DNA from: Candidatus Aenigmatarchaeota archaeon
GTDB lineage: Archaea > Aenigmatarchaeota > Aenigmatarchaeia > CG10238-14 > SpSt-28
Assembly: GCA_020832825.1 (NCBI GenBank)
Contig: JAJHRL010000003.1
Coordinates: forward strand, 1 to 46,765
DNA: 46,765 bases
Direction: 5' to 3'
The notes under the pieces are model-generated. The model was not told where the DNA came from and ran no database searches. It saw nothing but the letters and a program-made list of their open reading frames with translations. This document shows positions 40,474 through 46,765 of this stretch, piece after piece (positions within the stretch are counted from its first letter, which is position 1; each line of letters starts with the position of its first letter). Made by a program: the position numbers and the translations under genes.

Positions 40474-42296
40474 GCTATAAAATTGGTGTTTCGAGCGGAT
40501 GGTGGAGTATTGCAAGAAGTGAGGAATTATTGGGTATAGCGAGTAAGATAGGTTCTGTTGCAACTTATGGTGTAAACTTCGTTCAAGTTGATTTTGAGAG
40601 CATAGCGGAGTTTCAAGAACCAGAGGTTATCAAAAAAATAAAGAGACTTGTGGATACTCTGCAAGTAGATTGGGGTATGCATGGGGAGATTGGAGAAATG
40701 ATGGCTCTTGAAAGCGCCCTTGAAGTTTTTTGGAAGCATAGTCATAGGAGGCTTCATCAATATTTAGATACAATCTATTTGAAATTCTGGATAGAAGGAG
40801 ATTATAGAGAATACATTCCAAAATACATCGTTTTTCATGCTTCTAATACATTGACAATAGCTATGATTGTTGAAAGATATAGATATGCTGGGCAAATGAC
40901 TGTAACACCATTTGGAGATGTTAATTGGATAGAATTCATCAATAGAAATAAAAAATTAAAGGAATGGGTTGAAAAAAGCAATTTGCTTTACTTTTTAATT
41001 GGAAAGGAGAGCGGTCTCGGTTTTGTATCTGTTGAAGACATAAAAAAGAAGATTTATGAAAAAATAGGAGAAGAGGTTATGAAAGAAGGCGAATCTCTTA
41101 AGGAAGAGTTAGAAAAGGAAGTAGAAACTCATAGGCATGCATGGGAGTTTTTCAGAGAGATTACAAAACTTAGGTTTGCAGAAGGCGCAATAACCTATGA
41201 AGACATAGCATATCTTATAGTAGCAAGATATCTTTTCGAGGAAAGGAATAATCCGAACGAGCCTCTATGGAATCTTTTCTTTCCTAACTATTCAACAGAA
41301 AATGGATGGGAAAAACTTGAAGAAGATTTGATGGGAAAGGAAGTAAAATTCTTAAATATTGAAAAGGGAGAGGTAAGATTACCTCCACAAATAGTAGCTT
41401 TAGTTGCAGCAAGATACATTCTTGGTCATTTCACAGAAAGAAATAAGGAAGAATTTATAGCAGAGGAGAAGAGACAGTTGGAAAGAATTCTACCAAAAGA
41501 CAAATTGAAAGAAATAGAGGAGAATTTCCTAAAGAAAACACCATTCGAGAAACTTGCAATATTAAACAATCTTATCTCAGAAAAAGTAGGAAAGGAGAAA
41601 AGAAAATTCATGATACTTTTTGAAAATCCTGAACTTAAAGCGGCTGGGGAAGAAGGATTACAAAGGCTTATCCACGCTGTTGACATCTACAAAATGGTTA
41701 AAGCTGCAGAAAAAATTGCTAAAGATGTGTACATAGGAATGGTTTTTGATCAGGAGCACTATTTGCACAATAACTTAGACCCAATGAACGAGATAAAAAG
41801 TCTTAAGAGCGAAGCAAGCGACTTAGGAAAGTTTCTTCTCGTTTTCCATGTCGGTGCTCCTAAACCTTATCATCCTGCTCATGAACCGATAGATATTGGT
41901 AGTGAGGCACAATTTTGGATTTACAAATATGCATACGAACTTAGAAAACTTGGATTTGGAGTGGGAGAAAATGAAGGAATTTTTATTTTTGAGAGAGGCG
42001 GAGCCAGAGGACAAACTCCAGCTCAATTTATAGGTCAATCGGCTGCTGCACTAAGAATTATTGTTGAATATCTAGAGAAAAACGTGGAACCAGAAAAGCT
42101 TCCACCAGAATTTTATGGTATTTCCCCGAAAGAGATACTTGCTGAAGAAAGACAGCTTGCTATTATTAGAGAGCATTTCTTCGATCCGCTAAAAGGTTTG
42201 TTGCAAGTTCCTGAGGAAGAATACACATTCTTAGGAAGTAAAGCCATAGAGAAAGGGAAAAGACCTGAAGAATGGAAGAAAGAAGAGATAAGATAA
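40470..42296 (+). CDS. Endonuclease IV-like/sugar isomerase-like TIM-barrel protein with a large insertion
   Basis: This 608-residue protein has the metal-site motifs of the AP endonuclease 2/xylose isomerase superfamily in order: H71 (WGMHGE), H123 (IVFHAS), E385 (ILFENPE), D427-x-x-H430 (VFDQEH), H460 (VFHVGA), H468/H471 (YHPAHEPIDIG, like the R-H-E-N-I-G of EndoIV) and E508 (FIFERGG). EndoIV has about 280 residues; here ~260 residues, mostly helical, are inserted between the second His and the first Glu. The EndoIV D-x-H pair is H-x-x-H instead. It may be a repair endonuclease or an isomerase/epimerase; the ligand set favours a metal-dependent enzyme. It overlaps the 590-residue gene by four bases. 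Confidence 0.75.
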   Translation: MSYKIGVSSGWWSIARSEELLGIASKIGSVATYGVNFVQVDFESIAEFQEPEVIKKIKRLVDTLQVDWGMHGEIGEMMALESALEVFWKHSHRRLHQYLDTIYLKFWIEGDYREYIPKYIVFHASNTLTIAMIVERYRYAGQMTVTPFGDVNWIEFINRNKKLKEWVEKSNLLYFLIGKESGLGFVSVEDIKKKIYEKIGEEVMKEGESLKEELEKEVETHRHAWEFFREITKLRFAEGAITYEDIAYLIVARYLFEERNNPNEPLWNLFFPNYSTENGWEKLEEDLMGKEVKFLNIEKGEVRLPPQIVALVAARYILGHFTERNKEEFIAEEKRQLERILPKDKLKEIEENFLKKTPFEKLAILNNLISEKVGKEKRKFMILFENPELKAAGEEGLQRLIHAVDIYKMVKAAEKIAKDVYIGMVFDQEHYLHNNLDPMNEIKSLKSEASDLGKFLLVFHVGAPKPYHPAHEPIDIGSEAQFWIYKYAYELRKLGFGVGENEGIFIFERGGARGQTPAQFIGQSAAALRIIVEYLEKNVEPEKLPPEFYGISPKEILAEERQLAIIREHFFDPLKGLLQVPEEEYTFLGSKAIEKGKRPEEWKKEEIR

Positions 42297-42324
42297 GCTT
42301 TAAAGTTTGAAAACATATTAAAAA

Positions 42325-43152
42325 ATGATTGAAAAGCTGGAAAAAGAATTAGAAAATGTTAAGCTTGTAAAGAAAGACGAAATAGAGGAAAGGAAAAATT
42401 TCTTAATCGAAAAAAGTGTGAAGCTAATGAATGAAGTTAGAAAAAAATTTGGAGAAATAGTTAAATCTGTTTTAATATTTGGCTCCGTTGCGAGAGGCGA
42501 CCTTAAGCCAACTTCAGATGCTGACGTATGGATAATACTCGATGATACTCTTTCAAAGACATCTGTAGATCTAGAAAGAGTGAAAGAAGAGATAGTAAGC
42601 ATGGCAGAAAGTCTGAAGGATTTACATGTACAAACTACATATCTAACTGAATTCTGGCAGTGGGTTAGGGCAGGTTCACCAGAATTGGTGAATTTCCTAA
42701 GATATGGCCTAGTTCTTTACGATACAGGATTTGTAAAACCTGTACAGCGCATGCTTCAACTTGGATTACTTCCTCCTAGTGAAGAAGTCATTAAATTAAA
42801 GCAAAAAACCTCGGAAATAAGACTAGAAAGGATAAAAGGAGATTTGAAAAACCTGGTTTTTGATTTGAGGTATTGCGCGAGCGATATGATACAAGCTGTT
42901 GTTATGTACTATTATAAAACTCAGCCGGATCCAAAAGACATTCCTAAGTATTTGGAAAAAATGATAGAAGAAGGTAAAATAGAGAAAGAGATCCTAGAAA
43001 AGTGGAAAGAGATTGATAAGCTATGGAAAGATGTAGACCATCAAATTGTCAAGGAAGTTGATGGAGAGTATGTTCAAAAAACTTTGAAATTAACACAAGA
43101 AATAGTTGAAAGAATGAAGAAATTGCTTCCTCAAGAAATATTGGAGGTGTAA
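42325..43152 (+). CDS. Nucleotidyltransferase with HEPN-like C-terminal region, copy 1
   Basis: This 275-residue protein has a Pol-beta-type nucleotidyltransferase domain (VLIFGSVARGDLKPTSDADVWIILDD, residues ~50-75, with G-S and D-x-D). The region where a third acid is expected reads HVQTTYLTEF, so that ligand is not obvious. The C-terminal half is helical (DLRYCASDMIQAVVMYY...KEIDKLWKDVDHQIV) like a HEPN domain, but the R of the R-x4-H motif is a tryptophan here. MNT and HEPN domains often form toxin-antitoxin pairs or tRNA/protein-modifying enzymes. It follows the TIM-barrel gene by 28 bases and its paralogue lies three bases downstream. Confidence 0.72.
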   Translation: MIEKLEKELENVKLVKKDEIEERKNFLIEKSVKLMNEVRKKFGEIVKSVLIFGSVARGDLKPTSDADVWIILDDTLSKTSVDLERVKEEIVSMAESLKDLHVQTTYLTEFWQWVRAGSPELVNFLRYGLVLYDTGFVKPVQRMLQLGLLPPSEEVIKLKQKTSEIRLERIKGDLKNLVFDLRYCASDMIQAVVMYYYKTQPDPKDIPKYLEKMIEEGKIEKEILEKWKEIDKLWKDVDHQIVKEVDGEYVQKTLKLTQEIVERMKKLLPQEILEV

Positions 43153-43155
43153 AAA

Positions 43156-44289
43156 GTGAATGAAAGAGAGAAAAGAATGCAAGAGGCAAGAGAGTTTGCA
43201 AAGAGGGCATTAGAAAAATATGGCAACCTGATAAAATCTATTGTCTTGATGGGCTCGCTTGCTAGAGGAGAATTTAAGCCAGAAAGTGATATAGACATAA
43301 TAGTAATATTAGATGATACGCTAGAAGAGTTAAGCGAACAAAAATTAGAAGCGATAGATGATGATTTGGAAAAAATAGCAAAAAGTATTTCAGATAGACT
43401 ATCAATTCAACCATCTTACACTTTAACTGAGTTTGTTGATTATGCAAAATCTGGTCATCCCATAGTTTACAATTTCATCAAAGAGGGGGAACCTCTTTTT
43501 GATTCTGGCTTCTTCATGCCATGGAAAAGACTACTTAAACTTGGAAAGATTCAGGGGACGAGGGAAGCAATAGAGAATTATATGGAAGATGCTCCAAAAA
43601 AGTTAGCTAGGGCAAAAACTGTAAAATTGTTAATGCTTGCCGAAGATTGCTATTACGCTATGGTAAACTCAACCCAAGCTGTTCTAATGTTCATGGGTTT
43701 GGAACCACCTGTACCAAGTAAGTTGTATGACGAAGTAATGGAATATCTCGTTAAGCCTGGTCTTTTAGAAGAAGAATATGCAAAATGGTTGAAAGAAATT
43801 GTTCAAATAAGAAAAGACATAGAACATAAAAAACTTTTGGATGTTAAAGGAGAATTTGTAGATCAATGGATTGAAAGAGCGGAAAAATATGTTGAAAAAA
43901 TGTTTAACTTGCTTAATGCGCTTGAGATAAGAAAGAAAGAGAAGATTCTTGAAAGAACGCATGAGGTTATGATTAAAGCTGCAGCAACGGCCATAAAAGC
44001 CTTACATAAGTTGCCAGAAAACATGCAAATAGATGAATTGGAAAAACATCTAGGAATTAGTATAAGAGATGCTTTTAAAAGAGACTTCATAGATTCAAAA
44101 AGAATTGAAGGATATTACTTTGACATTTGGAAAAGAATTGAAGAATTGAAGAAAGAAGTTATAGATGAAAAGAAATTGGAGAAGTTAAAAGGAAATGAAG
44201 TAGAGCAATTGAGAGAATATGTAAGAAAGCTTATTCATGAGCTCTCTAGAGCTTTGAAAGAAGAAAGGAAAAACATTGAACAAAGCTAA
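43156..44289 (+). CDS. Nucleotidyltransferase with HEPN-like region and extra C-terminal domain, copy 2
   Basis: A GTG start is supported by GGAGGTG at 43143-43149. The 377-residue protein aligns with copy 1: IVLMGSLARGEFKPESDIDIIVILDD near residues 34-60, SIQPSYTLTEF, then HPIVYNFIKEGEPLFDSGFFMPWKRLLKLGKI and a helical section with IRKDIEH, which keeps the HEPN R-x4-H motif that copy 1 has lost. A further ~110 charged helical residues (KILERTHEVMIKAAATAIKALHKL...LIHELSRALKEE) may be a second HEPN-like bundle. It is the last gene of the plus-strand cassette. Confidence 0.72.
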   Translation: MNEREKRMQEAREFAKRALEKYGNLIKSIVLMGSLARGEFKPESDIDIIVILDDTLEELSEQKLEAIDDDLEKIAKSISDRLSIQPSYTLTEFVDYAKSGHPIVYNFIKEGEPLFDSGFFMPWKRLLKLGKIQGTREAIENYMEDAPKKLARAKTVKLLMLAEDCYYAMVNSTQAVLMFMGLEPPVPSKLYDEVMEYLVKPGLLEEEYAKWLKEIVQIRKDIEHKKLLDVKGEFVDQWIERAEKYVEKMFNLLNALEIRKKEKILERTHEVMIKAAATAIKALHKLPENMQIDELEKHLGISIRDAFKRDFIDSKRIEGYYFDIWKRIEELKKEVIDEKKLEKLKGNEVEQLREYVRKLIHELSRALKEERKNIEQS

Positions 44290-44292
44290 TTA

Positions 44293-44463
44293 TTATTCCA
44301 TTATTAAATCAGTATGTTTACCGACTCCACTAAGCTGAATAGATATGGGGTTATATCCTTTCGTTTGTTTAAATGCATTAAGAATTCTATCACACTCTCC
44401 TTTGATAAACCTTCTTTCTTTTGAAGTAAATCGCTTGAGAACTCCTGCACTACTATTGCACAT
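44293..44463 (-). CDS. Doubtful small ORF between the cassette and the nucleotidyltransferase
   Basis: On the minus strand an open frame reads MCNSSAGVLKRFTSKERRFIKGECDRILNAFKQTKGYNPISIQLSGVG..., ending LIME-stop, 56 residues. The same frame stays open about 20 codons further upstream (CVSKITEVSEKEIIEI) without ATG, GTG or TTG, so it may be the remnant of a longer gene that has lost its start. Composition is more coding-like than the plus-strand ORF over the same bases. No family is recognised. Apart from this I see nothing in 44290-44544. Confidence 0.35.
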   Translation of the reverse strand: MCNSSAGVLKRFTSKERRFIKGECDRILNAFKQTKGYNPISIQLSGVGKHTDLIME

Positions 44464-44544
44464 TATTTCAATAATTTCTTTTTCACTAACCTCAGTTATT
44501 TTTGAAACACATGAAATTACTCTTTAAAAAACAATTCAACAAAA

Positions 44545-45360
44545 TTAAAATTTTGAGGATAAATTACTAGCTTCATGCTTTTCTGACCGAAAGATCTTTA
44601 AGGCCTTTTCATAACTTTTCATATCATTGATCGGTAGCCAAACATCTGGCGGAACAACTAGACTGTAAAGTTTTCCTTGAGAGGCAAGCCGAGGTATAAT
44701 AACATCTTCAAACTCAATTGGTTTTGGTAGAGTAATTTCTATCTCTTCTCTTATTAAATCAAGGACCTCTTTTTCAAACATATAGAGACCAATGTTAGTT
44801 AAGGTATCTACTAATGGTTTCTCAACGAAAGAAATAACCTTTCCCTCTCCATTCAATTTAGCAACACCGAATGGAAACTCTATTCCATTTACTAAAGTTA
44901 TCGTACCTAGTGAGCCATATTTATTAACAAAAGAAAGATGTTGAAGAAAGAGCTTTAATGGTAGTAGAGAATCGAACTTCAGATCATCTGGAAAAGAAAT
45001 TATAAACCTTTCCTTTTTTATTTTTCCTTGATCAAGTGCATATTTCAAAGCTTTTCCTTTTCCCCAATTCTCCGTTGTTGGATCAACCGAAATTTCCACG
45101 CTAAATCTCTTCTTATAACCCATTTTTTCCACATGCTCTTCTATTTGTTCATGCATATGACCAAGAACTAAAACAAAATTTTTAAATCCACATTTAGCAA
45201 AGAAATCTAACTCATTGTCTAATAGTGTCCATCCTTCCCTCAATTCGAGTAATGCTTTTGGTTTATCTATTTTTCCCATTCTTTTTGCGGAACCGCCAGC
45301 AAGAATAACAACTTGAGTTTTTTCTACCTCTTTCTTAAGATTTTCTAAAATCTCTACCAT
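44545..45360 (-). CDS. Sugar-nucleotide transferase (NTP_transferase family)
   Basis: This 271-residue protein is related to GlmU-, RmlA- and ManC-type enzymes that couple a sugar-1-phosphate to a nucleotide. Visible: the signature VVILAGGSAKRMGKIDKPKALLEL near residues 17-40, a second metal/sugar site region with FPDDLKFDS (compare the usual GD), GKVISFVEKP and NIGLYMFEKEVLDLI, and no left-handed helix repeats, so it is transferase only. The short D-D instead of G-D is a family variant. It could supply activated sugars for surface glycans, consistent with the many sequons in exported proteins here. Confidence 0.85.
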   Translation of the reverse strand: MVEILENLKKEVEKTQVVILAGGSAKRMGKIDKPKALLELREGWTLLDNELDFFAKCGFKNFVLVLGHMHEQIEEHVEKMGYKKRFSVEISVDPTTENWGKGKALKYALDQGKIKKERFIISFPDDLKFDSLLPLKLFLQHLSFVNKYGSLGTITLVNGIEFPFGVAKLNGEGKVISFVEKPLVDTLTNIGLYMFEKEVLDLIREEIEITLPKPIEFEDVIIPRLASQGKLYSLVVPPDVWLPINDMKSYEKALKIFRSEKHEASNLSSKF

Positions 45361-45398
45361 ATGAAATTTTAGAGAACATTTTTAAAGTTGCAGATAAT

Positions 45399-45498
45399 AG
45401 CCCTGGGAGGGATTTGAACCCTCAACCCCCCGCTAGCTTGCTATCATCAATCAAACTAGCGATACAAGGCGGGTGCTCTACCGTTGAGCTACCAGGGC
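45399..45498 (-). tRNA. tRNA-Thr(TGT) with a canonical 37/38 intron
   Basis: On the minus strand: acceptor GCCCTGG/CCAGGGC, discriminator T as usual for archaeal tRNA-Thr, D arm GCTCAACGGTAGAGC, anticodon stem CCCGC/GCGGG with anticodon TGT (plus-strand 45464-45466), T arm GAGGG-TTCAAAT-CCCTC. The 28-base intron (45435-45462) has a perfect central helix CTTG/CAAG and three-base bulges TAT and CTA, placing it after position 37; the helix inside the intron is weak. Confidence 0.94.
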
Positions 45499-45539
45499 AA
45501 TTTTTTCTTTTAGATTTTTACATTAAATCTTTAATTTGT

Positions 45540-46765
45540 TTAAGTAATCTCTATAATCTGAGCATAACCATCCGCACTTTTATCTCTTTCCAATTTATAT
45601 GCTTTTCCTGTAACTGCTTCTTGCAATCTTTCATCATGAGTTATAATAAAAACTTGATCCATAAATTCAGAAACATTCTCTCTCAAAACTTTTGCTAATT
45701 CTTCTACAGCCTTTTGGTCTAAGTTATGAGTTGGTTCATCTAGAATTAAAATTCTTAATTGAGGGGCCAAGGCCAAAGAAAAAGCAATTCTCAAAGCTAA
45801 ACAAGCTAAGCTTCTTTCCCCCCCAGAAGCTATTCCCTCTACATTTACCCATTTTCCGCTTCTTTCCTGCAATTGCAGAACATAGTCTCCTTCTTCAATT
45901 TTTAAGGCAAGAGAAACATAGTCGCCGTAAGGGTAAAGGTTTGACCATATGCTTGCCATGTAATGATTGACCGTTTCAACAAAATCCTCCCTAATTTTAA
46001 CTTGAGTCATTTCCAACGCCTGTTTAAGAACTTTTAAGTCAACCAAAATCTTATTTAACTTCTCAACTTGTGTTCTTTCTTTTTCCATGAACTCCAAATT
46101 TTTCTCTATCTCTTCTTTTCTCTTCGTTTCCCTTCTCACAATTTCTTCCATTCCCTTAATCTCAGTTGCAATCTCTCTTTCTACGCTAATTAATTCTACA
46201 AGCCTTTTTTCCATTTCATCCACATTCTTTCCTTCGAGCAACTTTGTTAATTCTGAAATTTTCCTCTCAATCTCTTCCTTCCTTCTTTCATATTCTTTCC
46301 TTCTTTCAATCAAATTCTCCAAATCTATAATCCTTTGCCTGATTGTTTCAAAATTAGATTTTTCCTCCAAAACCCTTCTTAATAATTCCTCTTTCTCCTT
46401 TATTTCATTCCTCAAACTTTCAATCTCTTTGATAACGCTTGCTTTGTTGTCTTCATTAATTTTTAAAGCACTCTTACTGAATTCTAGCTCTCTCAAAAGT
46501 CTCTCTTTGTCTCCAATTAAAACTTTCATCTTCTCGATTTCTTTTAACTTCGCTTTAATTTCTTCTATTTCCTTTCTCATTTCAGCTTCTTTTTTTATCA
46601 ATTTTTCTACCTCTTTTTTTCCCTCTTCTATTTCCTTCTGCTTTTTCTCTATAATCCTCTTCTTTTTATCTTCCGTTAGTCTTGTCTCACAAACAGGACA
46701 TTTGCTTTCTGCAGAAGAAAGTTGAAGTATTGCCTCTTCAGCCTTTTTAATTTCATTTCTTAGCA
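45540..46765 (-). CDS. rad50: DNA double-strand break repair ATPase Rad50, C-terminal part
   Basis: The gene continues past the window edge; the track start at 46601 is internal, since the frame stays open through KCPVCETRLTE, the zinc hook (C-x2-C, about 46690-46705), to the last base. Visible beyond the hook: the descending coiled coil (~200 residues), then the ABC signature ASGGERSLACLALRIAF, Walker B ILILDEPTHNLD and the H-loop FIITHDERL. Rad50 with Mre11 tethers and processes DNA ends. About 408 residues are present, which is roughly the second half. Mre11 is not in the window. Confidence 0.95.
   Translation of the reverse strand, partial: LRNEIKKAEEAILQLSSAESKCPVCETRLTEDKKKRIIEKKQKEIEEGKKEVEKLIKKEAEMRKEIEEIKAKLKEIEKMKVLIGDKERLLRELEFSKSALKINEDNKASVIKEIESLRNEIKEKEELLRRVLEEKSNFETIRQRIIDLENLIERRKEYERRKEEIERKISELTKLLEGKNVDEMEKRLVELISVEREIATEIKGMEEIVRRETKRKEEIEKNLEFMEKERTQVEKLNKILVDLKVLKQALEMTQVKIREDFVETVNHYMASIWSNLYPYGDYVSLALKIEEGDYVLQLQERSGKWVNVEGIASGGERSLACLALRIAFSLALAPQLRILILDEPTHNLDQKAVEELAKVLRENVSEFMDQVFIITHDERLQEAVTGKAYKLERDKSADGYAQIIEIT

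Noticed and set aside
42325-44289. A classic MNT-HEPN toxin-antitoxin pair on separate genes
   Set aside because: Both nucleotidyltransferase and HEPN-like parts are in the same polypeptide in each copy, so it is not the usual two-gene module.
44345-44527. 60-residue plus ORF in the gap after the cassette
   Set aside because: The minus frame over the same bases looks more coding-like; no start signal is seen.
46087-46725. 212-residue plus ORF opposite Rad50
   Set aside because: It is an S/F/L-rich shadow of the Rad50 coiled coil.

Overview
This is an AT-rich archaeal chromosome segment. It carries the archaeal information-processing set: Orc1/Cdc6, MCM, PCNA, TBP, RNA polymerase subunit L, MBF1, a group II chaperonin, GatD/GatE, archaeal-type AlaRS, RNase HII, Rad50, and L3-L4-L23-L2 with archaeal-style GGTGA ribosome binding sites. 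The four tRNA genes all contain bulge-helix-bulge (BHB) introns. The compact layout, several trimmed or degenerate core proteins (GatE apparently without its GAD insertion, AlaRS without the C-terminal domain, a decayed Drg-like GTPase) and many unrecognised membrane or secreted proteins suggest a DPANN-type archaeon, possibly Aenigmarchaeota-like and possibly thermophilic. That placement is inference. I see no CRISPR array, insertion sequence or prophage.

Layout. 1-2136: the end of lysS, an anchored exported protein, cdc6, an initiator tRNA with two introns inside an unusual inverted repeat, and a 319-base gene-free stretch. 2137-6482: degenerate TGS GTPase, CBS/HPF-like protein and rhomboid in one run, then a PRC-barrel protein, tRNA-Ser, a methyltransferase, MBF1 and RpoL. 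6520-13295 (minus): an eight-gene Tad/type IV pilus-like operon with one ATPase, two TadB/C-type membrane proteins and several pilin-like proteins. 13379-16806: thermosome, OB-fold protein plus PCNA, a tiny zinc finger and a HIT protein. 16899-19635: L3-L4-L23-L2, where the usual ribosomal cluster then stops. 19632-24540: phosphoesterase, RNase HII, an Mrr-like nuclease, TBP and MCM. 24599-36427: a cysteine-rich secreted protein, GatD-GatE, a NYN nuclease, DUF1512, PAC2, AlaRS, tRNA-Ile(UAU), an exported protein and a YchF-type GTPase.

36457-44289 is the least understood part. It has a Yip1 membrane protein, a coiled-coil protein, two tandem paralogues of an unknown family, a tiny membrane ORF that may be frameshifted, and then a plus-strand cassette of four genes: an unknown 590-residue protein, an overlapping 608-residue TIM-barrel protein whose metal ligands read like endonuclease IV around a large insertion, and two tandem nucleotidyltransferase proteins with HEPN-like C-terminal regions. 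This cassette is my best candidate for an undescribed system. 44293-46765 (minus) holds a doubtful small ORF, a sugar-nucleotide transferase, tRNA-Thr and the C-terminal part of Rad50 running off the window.

Many starts lie about 22-35 bases after a TATA-like box, consistent with short leaders or leaderless transcripts. Others, mainly inside operons, have GGTGA or GGAGG sites.
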